Shown here: one piece after another, positions 26,061 through 34,734 of the stretch | Numbering within the stretch: position 1 is the first letter of the stretch | Layout of the letters: every line of letters begins with the position of its first letter | Assembly: GCA_018238155.1 (NCBI GenBank) | Contig: JABCTZ010000027.1 | Span: 1-40,647 of the forward strand | Direction: 5' to 3' | Source of the DNA: Candidatus Heimdallarchaeota archaeon | GTDB lineage: Archaea > Asgardarchaeota > Heimdallarchaeia > JABLTI01 | Length of the DNA: 40,647 nt | Program-made: the position numbers and the translations under genes | Notes under the pieces: generated by a model | The model's input: only the letters and a program-made list of their open reading frames with translations | The model's database searches: none | Told to the model about the DNA's origin: nothing

Positions 26061-26839
26061 GCTTTCATTCCCTCCTTCTTCTCTTTCTTGAGGTTTCGTA
26101 TTTTTTCCTCTTCGAATACTTTACCGTTCTTGTCGAACCCTTGAGAGCGAATTACTTCTTGCAGTTCTACTGAGTGAATATTCACTTTTCCGGAGCCATT
26201 ATTGACTGCTGCCCCTAGCCCTATTTCCTGTGCATTTAATATTCCTTTCAGAAGATATCCTAATTCTTCTTTTGTTACTTCTTCTAGGAACTCTATTTTG
26301 ATGGTAAACTCTCCGCCGAAATATCTCTCCCCGAAATCTTGTATTGCTGCTTTTGTTTTATGGACAAGTGAGTTTCTTCTTTCGGTGGCTATGTGCATCT
26401 TTTGTGTGTTTGCATCATTGATTTTTCCCTTGCTTGCTGTTGAGATAATTATCACTGGTTCAAATTTTAGTTTGGATGGCTTGCTTATTGACCCCATTAA
26501 TCTGTGTTGTATGCATTCCTCTGTTTCTAGGCACTTTCCTCTTGCATGAAATCCTTCTGGCAGCAAATTTACTCCACTTTGTGTTTCCGTTTTGCTTGAG
26601 GAATGGCATACTTCTACTCCTTCTTCCTTCGCTAGTGCCATCATTGCATGGTTGATCCATCCTCGTATTCCTTTCATTAGGTATCTCTTACTGTCATCTT
26701 TACTGTTCTCCGAACCATTTCCTAACAATAATAGGTTGTTCACTTTTCCTCCCACCGCCAGACCATTGCCCGTTTTTGCGATGGGTGTTTGCGCATCTAT
26801 TACTATTCGCTTGAATTTTCGTTCAATCATATTTCTCAT
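26039..26839 (-). CDS. Cas7-like RAMP protein (Csf2/Csm3-like)
   Basis: The product has 266 residues. Features typical of Cas7 backbone subunits are YLMKGIRGWINHAMM (53-67), like the SxKGxxR segment of these proteins; C103 and C109 before HRLMGS, like the Cys pair before the LFG motif; then ERYFGGEFTIKIEFLEEVTKEELGYLLKGI and the terminal glycine-rich loop GLGAAVNNGSGKVNI (207-221). Such proteins normally polymerise along a guide RNA. A basic helical tail of about 40 residues follows. First gene of a two-gene operon, divergent from an AbrB gene. A Csf2 (type IV) or Csm3 affinity cannot be settled by eye. Confidence 0.72.
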   Translation of the reverse strand: MRNMIERKFKRIVIDAQTPIAKTGNGLAVGGKVNNLLLLGNGSENSKDDSKRYLMKGIRGWINHAMMALAKEEGVEVCHSSSKTETQSGVNLLPEGFHARGKCLETEECIQHRLMGSISKPSKLKFEPVIIISTASKGKINDANTQKMHIATERRNSLVHKTKAAIQDFGERYFGGEFTIKIEFLEEVTKEELGYLLKGILNAQEIGLGAAVNNGSGKVNIHSVELQEVIRSQGFDKNGKVFEEEKIRNLKKEKKEGMKAWSKANA

Positions 26840-26872
26840 CTCATAACGTAAAACTTCTGTTATTACGCTTAC

Positions 26873-26958
26873 CGTATATATAACCGTAACGTTTAGGCTA
26901 TATAAACTCTATGTTTTTGATTTTTTTAGATCCAACAAAAGCTACGCTTATATATACG
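26873..26958. promoter_or_regulatory. Divergent promoters with an inverted shared motif
   Basis: The same 11-bp motif, TTATATATACG, occurs on the minus strand at 26873-26883 and on the plus strand at 26948-26958. Extended to 18 bp (26873-26890 and 26941-26958) the copies match at 16 positions. Each overlaps a TATA-like box 28-33 bases upstream of its gene start: the Cas7-like gene on the left and the AbrB gene on the right. This fits coordinated control by one regulator, possibly the AbrB protein. Confidence 0.6.
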
Positions 26959-26986
26959 CAACAAAGCTTCAATAGTAGGGAAAATA

Positions 26987-27163
26987 ATGACAGAAGATGA
27001 AACACCAAAGATTGTCTTTGAACGGTCAATCATTTATGGCTCCGGAACGCATAGAGTAGCTATCCCATTAGAAATAATCAAAGCTTTGCAACTAGAAAAA
27101 GGGGATAGAATAAATGTTACTTTAGAAGGAAAGAAAATTATTCTCTGGAAAAAGGGAGAATAG
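26987..27163 (+). CDS. AbrB/SpoVT-domain DNA-binding protein
   Basis: This 58-residue protein is a single swapped-hairpin AbrB domain: GSGTHRVAIPLEIIKALQLEKGDRINV in the order expected, then a short strand KKIILWKK. AbrB-type proteins are transition-state regulators or antitoxins and act as dimers. The ATG follows TAGGG and a TATA box about 28 bases upstream. It diverges from the Cas7-like operon across a shared inverted motif, which suggests it may regulate both. No toxin gene accompanies it. Confidence 0.85.
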   Translation: MTEDETPKIVFERSIIYGSGTHRVAIPLEIIKALQLEKGDRINVTLEGKKIILWKKGE

Positions 27164-27243
27164 TATTTCCAAGCGAGGGAGTTAAAAGCTCTATTTTTAA
27201 TTAATTTTCAAAAGGTTGAGAAGATACAATTGAGGGTAAAAAA

Positions 27244-27408
27244 ATGAAATTTCTCGGAAGTTCCAAGATAACAAGACAATATCAAATTTCAATACCATCT
27301 GATGTGCGCGCTAAATTAGAATTAGCTTTAGGGGATCACATTATATTTGTAGAGGATACGGATGGTAGAATAATCCTTACAAAAGAAATCGCCTTACCTG
27401 ATGAATAG
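27244..27408 (+). CDS. Second AbrB/SpoVT-domain protein
   Basis: The protein has 54 residues: SSKITRQYQISIPSDVRAKL, then LALGDHIIFVEDTDGRIILTK, again one AbrB-type hairpin domain. It differs clearly from the upstream copy. TTGAGGG at 27229-27235 can act as the ribosome site for ATG 27244. Its target is unknown. The 80-base gap to the first AbrB gene would allow a common transcript. Confidence 0.8.
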   Translation: MKFLGSSKITRQYQISIPSDVRAKLELALGDHIIFVEDTDGRIILTKEIALPDE

Positions 27409-27427
27409 TTTCTAGTCTTTTTACAAT

Positions 27428-27475
27428 AAGGAAGTCAAAGCACAGCTAGAAAAAGGGGATAGAATAAATGTATAA
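27428..27475 (+). pseudogene. Relic of a third AbrB gene
   Basis: A 26-base exact copy of part of the first AbrB gene (27092-27117) recurs at 27446-27471. In frame it reads KEVKAQLEKGDRINV followed by a stop, against the intact IIKALQLEKGDRINV. No start or N-terminal half is present. This is a truncated duplicate. Confidence 0.75.
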
Positions 27476-27540
27476 CTCTAACATTAATAAATAGTAATTG
27501 AGTATTATAAAATTGAAAAAATGAACTGAGGTTTTTACCT

Positions 27541-28230
27541 ATGGAGTCTCTTGATCAAGAAATTGCACATTATAAGCAAATGGCGAGAGAATATAATAGA
27601 ATTGCTAATACATTCACTTTTTTTTGCTGTTGCACTGGTATTCCATTTCTACTTATAGGAACTTTTGATTACAATTCCAAAGCAAAACGTTGTTGGAGAC
27701 GAATAAGAGAACTAGAAGAACAAGAACAGCAAACTCAAGAAACATTGACTATATATTGTCAATCTTGTGGTCATACTATAAGAGAAGTACTAGAATTTTG
27801 CCCACAATGCGGGGAAGTAATAAAAGATATTGAAGAATATAGAATCGAATCAGCTAAACTACAACAAGAAACTGATAATCTTGAATTTGAAGATGAAATG
27901 CTGTACCAAGAAATTCAACTAAAGAATTTTGAAAAGAAAAAAAAATTCGCAATAATTACAAGTTCTATTGTTATTCCGGTCTCAATCATATTAGCTTTTT
28001 TCGCCCCAGTAGTAATGGGACTATGCAATGTTTTCAATCTAGTTTCTTTAATTATATCAATATCTATAATCGGAAAAGTACCAAAAGGTCAAGCTAAACC
28101 GCTAAAACCATTGATCTTAAGCCTTGTATCAATTGCTCTAACTCTTGGGTTATTCTTCTTAGCATTATTTTTGACTAGTAATGATCCTAACTTTATCCAA
28201 CCTATTGAACCATTGTGGAGACACTTTTAG
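27541..28230 (+). CDS. Zinc-ribbon membrane protein
   Basis: The product has 229 residues. An N-terminal helix is followed by a hydrophobic stretch with a CCC run (about 25-42), a Glu/Gln-rich helix, a zinc ribbon CQSCG...CPQCG (about 78-97), a coiled-coil-like acidic segment, and then about three hydrophobic segments (140-165, 165-180 and 190-212). Family not recognised; similar zinc-ribbon plus membrane-helix proteins are common in archaea. ATG 27541 is preceded by TGAGG. It sits alone between the AbrB genes and the nuclease pair. Confidence 0.7.
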   Translation: MESLDQEIAHYKQMAREYNRIANTFTFFCCCTGIPFLLIGTFDYNSKAKRCWRRIRELEEQEQQTQETLTIYCQSCGHTIREVLEFCPQCGEVIKDIEEYRIESAKLQQETDNLEFEDEMLYQEIQLKNFEKKKKFAIITSSIVIPVSIILAFFAPVVMGLCNVFNLVSLIISISIIGKVPKGQAKPLKPLILSLVSIALTLGLFFLALFLTSNDPNFIQPIEPLWRHF

Positions 28231-28344
28231 CTCCACTAAAAGAAGAGTAATAAATCGAATTTTCAACAGCTAATTTTTTTGAATAAAAAGTTTAGACTCG
28301 TTACTATACAATTTTGAAAAAACTACTTAGTATTTGATCATAAT

Positions 28345-28395
28345 ATGGATTTAAATACAAAAAGTAATACAGTGATACTGGATTAGAGGAAGAGG
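28345..28395 (+). promoter_or_regulatory. Promoter and ribosome site of the Mre11/Rad50-like pair
   Basis: A clear TATA box, TTTAAATA, lies at 28350-28357. Transcription would start near 28382, just before a strong AGAGGAAGAGG ribosome site at 28385-28395 and ATG 28400. Confidence 0.6.
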
Positions 28396-28399
28396 AATA

Positions 28400-29440
28400 A
28401 TGACGATTAAGATTTTACATACTGCAGATTTACATCTAAGTAAGAAAAAACCTTATACAATAGCTGCTTTGGATGAGATATTAAAAGTAGCTAAGAAAAA
28501 TGAAGTCGAAATTCTCACGATTGGGGGCGATCTTTTTGATAAAAGAGATGATGCTGAAGATTTGCGTATTGAATTAAGAAGCAAGTTCTCAAAAAATGAT
28601 TTCAAAATAATTGCTATTCCCGGAAATCATGATACTGATGTTTATAGAGAAGGGTTAGATTTTGGGGAAAATTTCATTCCTATGACTGATGAACCTTTTG
28701 GCATTTATCCTCATAAAGATATAAATCTTGTAGCAATACCTTATTTGGATGAATTAAACCAAGATATGCTTGAGAAACTAAAAAAAGAAACAAAAGCTGG
28801 AAAAACGAATATACTTCTTCTTCATTGTACTTTAGATATTGGATTTAGCTCAGGTGATTTTGGAGATGAGAAAAAATATTGCCCAATAAGCAAATCTAAA
28901 TTAGAAAAGCTAGGTTATGAGTATATTTTAGCGGGACATTTTCACACGAAGACTGACATTGTAAAATTAAATGAAAAAAGTGTATTCATTTATCCTGGCT
29001 CACCAACATCAATAACTACAAAGGAATTAGGTAAGAGAAAAGTCGTATTGATTGATCTAGAAAAAAATGAGATAAAAGAAATTCCTCTGAAAACATTCTA
29101 TCATAACAAATTGATTGAAACAGTTATAGCTGATAAAGAAGATGATGCAATTTCTAATATTGAAAAATGGTTAAAAAAGCAAGTTATTTACGAAAAAAAC
29201 ATTGAAGTTACAGTTAATGGTTTTATTAATAGAAATGAAACTGAATATAGAAAAGCTATTAACGAAATTGACGAAAATGTGATTTTCATTTATAATTGTA
29301 AAGAAGTTGGTCAAATTTTGAATGATCCATTATTTATTAAATTTCTTGGGAAATTAGAGGAGAGTGACTATAAGGATAAAAGAGAGATAGAAGATCTTGT
29401 TTTAGAAATTGCTTCAAAGATTTTAGGTCAAGGGAGTTGA
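28400..29440 (+). CDS. Metallophosphoesterase nuclease, SbcD/Mre11/YhaO-like
   Basis: The product has 346 residues. The calcineurin-like phosphoesterase motifs are complete and in order: HTADLHL (D10, H12), IGGDLFD, PGNHDT, LLHCTLD and AGHFHTK. This is the fold of Mre11/SbcD DNA nucleases. The C-terminal cap domain is short. The next gene, four bases on, encodes an ABC-type ATPase, the usual partner. Because the partner carries a membrane hairpin, the pair is nearer to bacterial YhaO/YhaN than to canonical archaeal Mre11-Rad50. A role in DNA end processing or defence is inferred. It is not accompanied by HerA or NurA. Confidence 0.85.
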   Translation: MTIKILHTADLHLSKKKPYTIAALDEILKVAKKNEVEILTIGGDLFDKRDDAEDLRIELRSKFSKNDFKIIAIPGNHDTDVYREGLDFGENFIPMTDEPFGIYPHKDINLVAIPYLDELNQDMLEKLKKETKAGKTNILLLHCTLDIGFSSGDFGDEKKYCPISKSKLEKLGYEYILAGHFHTKTDIVKLNEKSVFIYPGSPTSITTKELGKRKVVLIDLEKNEIKEIPLKTFYHNKLIETVIADKEDDAISNIEKWLKKQVIYEKNIEVTVNGFINRNETEYRKAINEIDENVIFIYNCKEVGQILNDPLFIKFLGKLEESDYKDKREIEDLVLEIASKILGQGS

Positions 29441-29444
29441 GAAA

Positions 29445-31397
29445 TTGAGAGTAAAAAGAATTAAAGTTGATAGATATGGACCTTTAAAGAATTTAGATTT
29501 GAATTTGAATCCAGGTATTAATGTTATATATGGACTAAACGAATCTGGTAAATCTTTGACAATGGATTTTCTATTAAAAAAGCTATCAAAGAAACAGAAA
29601 GCGCAATACAAACGAGAAGATAGAGTAAATGAAAAACCTGAAGGTTATATCATCTTTCATGATACCGACGATATAAAATTAGAGCCGAATCAATGCTTAA
29701 CAGATTTTCTTCCTAAAATTAAGGATGCAGATATTTGTAGAATTTTTGTAATGAAAGATTCAGATTTAAACATACCTGATAGCAAATATTATTCCGATAT
29801 TACATATCGTTTAACTGGATCAAGAACAGCAGATATAGATAAAATAAAGGTAAAAATATTAGAATATGGTTTTTTAACAAAAAGCAATTTGGGATTATTG
29901 AATACTTCCAAAAGCAGTAATTTGAGAGATAGAGTTAAAGATGCAAATACTCTGAAAAGGGATGCTTCAAAGTACATAATAGAGATAGAAGAAAACAATA
30001 TACGAGTGTTGGAAGGTAGAATATTTACTAATAAAATAAAATTGAAACAGATGGAGGAAGACTTAAAGAAACAGAAAGTAGCAAAACAAATACATGAATT
30101 TGAAAAAAACAAAGAAGCTATTGATGAAATTGGACTTTGTAAAGCTAATATTGAGACACTACCTAAAGCAGATTTCTTAAACTCTTTGAAAGTAAAACTT
30201 AGTGAATATATTACTAACGAAATTAGTTATCAGAACCATTCTAAAATCTCTAAATTTTCAATATGGGGAATAATTCTTTCATTTTTATTTTGTTTTGTGT
30301 ATTGGTTGGCTTGGATATTCACTACACAACCAGTTATAGGAATCATTACTCCGATAATGACTTCATTCTTTCTGTTATCATATTCAATCTTGTGGTTTAT
30401 TGCTTACTATAGAATGAAAACTCAAAATGAATTAAGGGATGAAATAATTGAAAAAGGAAAGGAAATGGGCGTGGTAGAAGAAACCATTGAAAAGATAGAA
30501 GAATTATTGGAAAGCAATTTGGAATCTATTGATGAATGTAATGACAAAATCACTGAAAATATTGGTGCACTAAAAAGGAGTTTAGATTTAATAGTAGATT
30601 CTGAAAAAGTCATTGAACAAGCAGAGAAGGAATTATTGGAAATTGAAGGAAAAATAGATTTGAAATTAAGAATAAAATATAAACAATCAAAAGTGGATGC
30701 CTTGGAAAAAAGCATAAGTGATTTGAGAAATGAAATCTCTACAAGCGAAGGTGATTTGAAGCAACATAGTGAAAAATTATATGAATTTTCAAGAAGATTT
30801 TCAAAACTAAAAATTTCCTTAAGTTTAAATGAAGAATTTGATTTACATATTGAAAATAGTGATTCATTGCCTGTTCTCATTGAGAAACTTCATCAATTTA
30901 TTAGTTTCATTGAAAATAGAGCAACAACTTGTAGAAATGCATTGGAGATTTTCAATAAAATAAGCAATGAAGAAAAAGAAAAGATAAATCAATTATTTGA
31001 TGAAGACAACGTTAGTATCGAATTGTTTAATGAGATGACAAAAGGGAAATATGATAATATAATGTTTGAGTCAGAAAGTGGTAATATTATTGTTAAGGAA
31101 TCAAGTGGAGGAGAAAAATCTGCTTATAAACTAAGTGAAGGTGCATACGATCAGCTATATTTTGCTATTAGAGTGGATTTAGCTCAGCGAATTTTGGATG
31201 GAGATAGTGGTTTCCTTATTATGGATGATATTTTCCTTTCATATGACATTGATAGATTAACAGAGGCTTTCACTATACTCAAGAAACTTGCTGATATGAA
31301 TTGGCAGATAATTTACTTTACAGCAAAAGATGAGGTTTGCAAACAATTTTCTAAAGTATCAGAAAATAAACTCATTAAACTTGAACCTTTAGAGTAA
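29445..31397 (+). CDS. SMC/Rad50-like ABC ATPase with a central membrane hairpin (YhaN-like)
   Basis: The product has 650 residues. Walker A is GLNESGKS (30-37). The ABC signature VKESSGGEKSAYKLSEGAYDQL falls at about 550-570, and Walker B FLIMDDIFLSYD at about 590-602. Coiled-coil arms flank two strongly hydrophobic helices (about 270-325) at the point where Rad50 has its zinc hook; I see no CxxC. Bacterial YhaN shares this plan. It starts with TTG 29445, well placed after AGGGAG, four bases after the nuclease gene, so the two make one complex. Probably membrane-attached, with ATPase heads in the cytosol. Confidence 0.83.
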   Translation: MRVKRIKVDRYGPLKNLDLNLNPGINVIYGLNESGKSLTMDFLLKKLSKKQKAQYKREDRVNEKPEGYIIFHDTDDIKLEPNQCLTDFLPKIKDADICRIFVMKDSDLNIPDSKYYSDITYRLTGSRTADIDKIKVKILEYGFLTKSNLGLLNTSKSSNLRDRVKDANTLKRDASKYIIEIEENNIRVLEGRIFTNKIKLKQMEEDLKKQKVAKQIHEFEKNKEAIDEIGLCKANIETLPKADFLNSLKVKLSEYITNEISYQNHSKISKFSIWGIILSFLFCFVYWLAWIFTTQPVIGIITPIMTSFFLLSYSILWFIAYYRMKTQNELRDEIIEKGKEMGVVEETIEKIEELLESNLESIDECNDKITENIGALKRSLDLIVDSEKVIEQAEKELLEIEGKIDLKLRIKYKQSKVDALEKSISDLRNEISTSEGDLKQHSEKLYEFSRRFSKLKISLSLNEEFDLHIENSDSLPVLIEKLHQFISFIENRATTCRNALEIFNKISNEEKEKINQLFDEDNVSIELFNEMTKGKYDNIMFESESGNIIVKESSGGEKSAYKLSEGAYDQLYFAIRVDLAQRILDGDSGFLIMDDIFLSYDIDRLTEAFTILKKLADMNWQIIYFTAKDEVCKQFSKVSENKLIKLEPLE

Positions 31398-31507
31398 AAT
31401 TATCAAATAATTTTCCTTGAAGTGCTATCTTCCTCCAAGTCTTTTTATATTTTAATTCAAAGCTAGTTTTAGACGTTCAAGTATAATATCAAAATAGGTT
31501 GGTTTTA

Positions 31508-33106
31508 ATGCTTCACTGGTCCACAGATCCTCTATTACTAGATAAAGAACCAATGAAAGCAAACAACTGGGAAACAGCAAATTCACTGATAGAGAAGGGA
31601 AGAATAACAGAAATCATTTCTCCAGATCTCCACTTCAAAAACATCTATGGAATAATGGTTCGAAAGAATGATTTTGTTCGAAAGAGCTCTCGAGATAGGA
31701 TCATTGCCCGATTCCCGTTCCTTATTTTAACTGACGAGATTCGAGCTAAAATTCAAGAACGAACCCTTCTCATAGCTGAAGTGGCTCGAGATTACTTTTA
31801 TCGCTCTATAAACAAGTCGATCACTGCCTGGCGGGATATTGTTTTGAAGTATATTGAACGGGGTGCGTTGCCCTTTCCATTATTTCGCTGTGCACAGGAA
31901 ATTATTCCGGAATTATCCTTACCCGTGAATGGTTCTGGCACTATTCCTTTTATGAGTGCTCGAGGAGAAGCATTTACTTTTCCAACGAAGATGTCCAACC
32001 AATTAGCCTATCTTTGCGGTATTTGTAATGGTGATGGAAATTTGCGTGAATATTGGATTATTGTTGCTGATGAAACGAAAGAGCATATTGAGTTTGTTAC
32101 CCAGTTACTTGCTAAGTCATTCTCTAAATCTGGTAAACTAATGAAAACAGGAGGAGCTTGGATAGTAAAACTGAACCTGCTCTGGTCTGTGCGGTTATTC
32201 AACTTTCTAACAGACCAAGCAATAGATGAACCAAAGTATGATTCACTTCGAGAACCGCTAGTTTTTCAATCTTCATTAGGTAAAACTTTCCGAAATGACT
32301 ATTGGAGAGGAATAATGGATAGTGATGGATCATATTCAAAGTACAATATTTGTTTAACAACTGCATCAAAACCGTTAATGGTAAGTTTTGCTAATTTCCT
32401 TGAGGAAAAGAAAATAAAATATTCTACCAAAGAAAATTATTACAAAGAAATGGATGCTTATGGTTATATGGTTCAAATTCTAGCTGCTTCGCACATTGAC
32501 TTTTGCTTAATGTTGGATTCTTATTATATTAACAAAAAGAAACAACTAGATGCTATCTTAAGAAGAAAAGTAATACAACACAATAAAGGACAGATACTTC
32601 ATTTAAAAGAAACTTCCTTAACCTTAGATGGTTATTTTGATTTTAATAAATTAATTGATTTACGAATTATCTTAACACCAAAATTAGCATCAGATTTGTA
32701 TGAAAACATTAACTTAGCTTTACTAGAACAAAAGCAATCTACTCATAATAGATACAAAAACGGAAAACTTGCTATCCCTCTTTCAATAATTAAAGAAATT
32801 CGAGAAGAAACAAATCAAGAAGACATTTGTTCATATATCGTTCAAAATGAAATCACTCAATTTTATTCGGGAAAGAGCTCAGCTAAATTGCCACTAAAAC
32901 CAAATAAAACTCTGGAAGAAATTTTACTGTTACTGAAAATTCGTAAGGGATATTTGTATATCGATTTATCAAATATTGACATTTCACTTAAACCTATTAA
33001 AATAAAAATCGAAGAGACATTTGCTATTACAATAGAGGATACAGAATTATGGAATAAGGTTATATACAAATTCATTAAAACTTTCTACAAAATTAATTCC
33101 GAATAG
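31508..33106 (+). CDS. Free-standing LAGLIDADG-type protein (homing endonuclease-like)
   Basis: The product has 532 residues. Two LAGLIDADG-like helices ending in acidic residues are visible: LAYLCGICNGDGNL (about 167-180) and YWRGIMDSDGSY (about 264-275), spaced as in a monomeric two-motif enzyme. The first 160 residues form a separate region of unknown fold, and the last 150 are helical with a possible HTH (SIIKEIREETNQEDI). No intein splice-junction motifs are seen and no host gene is interrupted. It may be a homing nuclease or a repurposed DNA-binding protein. ATG 31508 is chosen over TTG 31499. Confidence 0.72.
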   Translation: MLHWSTDPLLLDKEPMKANNWETANSLIEKGRITEIISPDLHFKNIYGIMVRKNDFVRKSSRDRIIARFPFLILTDEIRAKIQERTLLIAEVARDYFYRSINKSITAWRDIVLKYIERGALPFPLFRCAQEIIPELSLPVNGSGTIPFMSARGEAFTFPTKMSNQLAYLCGICNGDGNLREYWIIVADETKEHIEFVTQLLAKSFSKSGKLMKTGGAWIVKLNLLWSVRLFNFLTDQAIDEPKYDSLREPLVFQSSLGKTFRNDYWRGIMDSDGSYSKYNICLTTASKPLMVSFANFLEEKKIKYSTKENYYKEMDAYGYMVQILAASHIDFCLMLDSYYINKKKQLDAILRRKVIQHNKGQILHLKETSLTLDGYFDFNKLIDLRIILTPKLASDLYENINLALLEQKQSTHNRYKNGKLAIPLSIIKEIREETNQEDICSYIVQNEITQFYSGKSSAKLPLKPNKTLEEILLLLKIRKGYLYIDLSNIDISLKPIKIKIEETFAITIEDTELWNKVIYKFIKTFYKINSE

Positions 33107-33474
33107 CTAAAAAATATGCTGAAATACAGGGAAACAAAACAAGCTTATCAGAGGGGTCTCTTCGGGAAAATAGAGAGAGGAAAAGGTATTCAGAGAAGCA
33201 AATTTCTTCTTAGCTATGTTCTATTGTAGTGTTATGTTTTAGGATAGATTCTTTTCCAGAAAGAAGGTTGGAACGTACTCCTTCAGTGTATCATTTCAGC
33301 CTGTCTTTTTTCCTTTGACCAGTTTTTTGTGATATTTTCTCTCCTTTTGTATTTCGCCCGATTTTTTGTGATAAAATTTCTTCTTTTCCCCTTGTTTTTC
33401 ATCTCTACTAGGGAGGATGTTTTTTTTCGTATAGCAGTACAATTTAGGTTAACGTACTTTTATTTTAATAATAG
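33107..33474. other. Intergenic stretch before the HsdR relic
   Basis: The stretch is T-rich and without a convincing gene. Two copies of TTTTTTGTGATA lie 39 bases apart (33323-33334 and 33362-33373). It may be decayed sequence from the lost 5' part of hsdR, but no similarity can be read from it. Confidence 0.4.
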
Positions 33475-33918
33475 ACTACCATAAAATTAGTAGAGCAATA
33501 CAATGCCGGAGTATATAATGCTGATATTTTCTTTGAGCAATTATTGTCATTTACAAATGAACTAAACGAAGAGGAAAAAAGAGGTATTGGTGAAAATCTC
33601 ACAGAGGAAGAATTAGCTGTTTTCGATTTGTTGTTCAAAGTTGATTTAACCAAAAAAGAAAAAACAATGGTTAAAGATGCTGCAAAAGAACTATTGAAAG
33701 TACTAAAAGAAGAACGGAAATTGGTTATTGATTGGCGTAAAAAACAGAAAACTCGAGCTACTGTGCGTTTGGCTATAGAACTACAATTAGAAAAAATGCT
33801 CCCTGAAAGTTATGACCAAAAATTATACTATCAAAAATGCGATCAAATTTACCAGCATATCTACGATAATTACTTTGGTGATAATCTGAGTACTTATACA
33901 AAATTAACTAGTCAATAA
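33475..33918 (+). pseudogene. C-terminal relic of a type I restriction enzyme HsdR subunit
   Basis: The frame is open from 33475 (after a stop at 33472) to TAA 33918. It reads KLVEQYNAGVYNADIFFEQL, then NELNEEEKRGIGENLTEEELAVFDLL, then VIDWRKKQKTRATVRLAIE and YQKCDQIYQHIYDNYFG. This is the conserved C-terminal region of HsdR (DUF3387 type), normally the last part of a protein of about 1,000 residues. The motor and nuclease domains are absent, and no hsdM or hsdS is present. There is no proper start codon with ribosome site. Clear remnant of a lost restriction system. Confidence 0.88.
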
Positions 33919-34107
33919 TTTTTCATAGTCAGATTCCATTTAATGAGCAATATTAGCATTAGAAATATTGTTATTTTTTCAAAATATAAAATCATCTTTG
34001 TTCTTAAAAATTAAGTTCAAAAACATAAAGAAATGTGACAATGTTTATGTAACCAATAATTTATAAGTACGATTGTTAATAGGTCAGTGTTCTTGTGGTA
34101 GGTGATT

Positions 34108-34734
34108 ATGGTGAGTAAATTTACTTTAGCTTCTATTGTTTTATTAGCAGAAGCACATAATCCAAGTATATTATCTCCAGATTGGTTGAAAAAGAATAAA
34201 GTTATTACTGAAAACCCAAAACAATTTGCTCTTACTCCTGATTTTGCACTTTTCGACTCTAAAAGCTACAATCTCATTGTTGATCGTCAAAGATTACAAC
34301 TAAGTGCTAAAAAACCTTCTTTGCAAAGTGTAAAATCCATTACCCAAATAATTACAAAATATCTTGAAATTCTACCACATATACCTTACTTGCGTTTAGG
34401 GTTGAATTTCGAATGGTTGGTTGAAGAAAGTGAAACTACTGCTCCACCTGAGATAAGTCTCTCACTTGGGTCTATAATTGATATATCTCCTCTAATTCCT
34501 GACCATGAGATTTGTTATGGGTCAATCATTTACGCGAAAGAAAGTGATTATAAGATGCGAATATCTATTGCACCACCTAACGAAGATGCAGTAACATATA
34601 AGTTTAATTTTGATTATACTATTAAAGATCGACCAGTAGAAAAAGTAATCGAATTTGTTACCTCTTACATTGAAAAATATAAATTCGCATTTAACATTGT
34701 TAAGAAAACTATAGAAATTAAAGGAGTAGAATAA
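34108..34734 (+). CDS. Unknown protein, first gene of a three-gene coupled operon
   Basis: The protein has 208 residues and no membrane segment. It appears to be alpha/beta, with repeated beta-strand stretches (YNLIVDRQRLQLSA, YLRLGLNFEWLVE, YKMRISIAPP). I do not recognise a family. Start choice is uncertain between ATG 34108 and GTG 34111; AGGTGA is at 34100-34105. Its stop overlaps the next start as TAATG. The position in an operon ending with a HEPN-like protein suggests a toxin-antitoxin or defence-type unit, which is inference. Confidence 0.72.
   Translation: MVSKFTLASIVLLAEAHNPSILSPDWLKKNKVITENPKQFALTPDFALFDSKSYNLIVDRQRLQLSAKKPSLQSVKSITQIITKYLEILPHIPYLRLGLNFEWLVEESETTAPPEISLSLGSIIDISPLIPDHEICYGSIIYAKESDYKMRISIAPPNEDAVTYKFNFDYTIKDRPVEKVIEFVTSYIEKYKFAFNIVKKTIEIKGVE

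Noticed and set aside
33323..33373. Two TTTTTTGTGATA copies 39 bases apart as a mini-array or operator
   Set aside because: Only two short T-rich copies; flanks do not match, so chance is likely.
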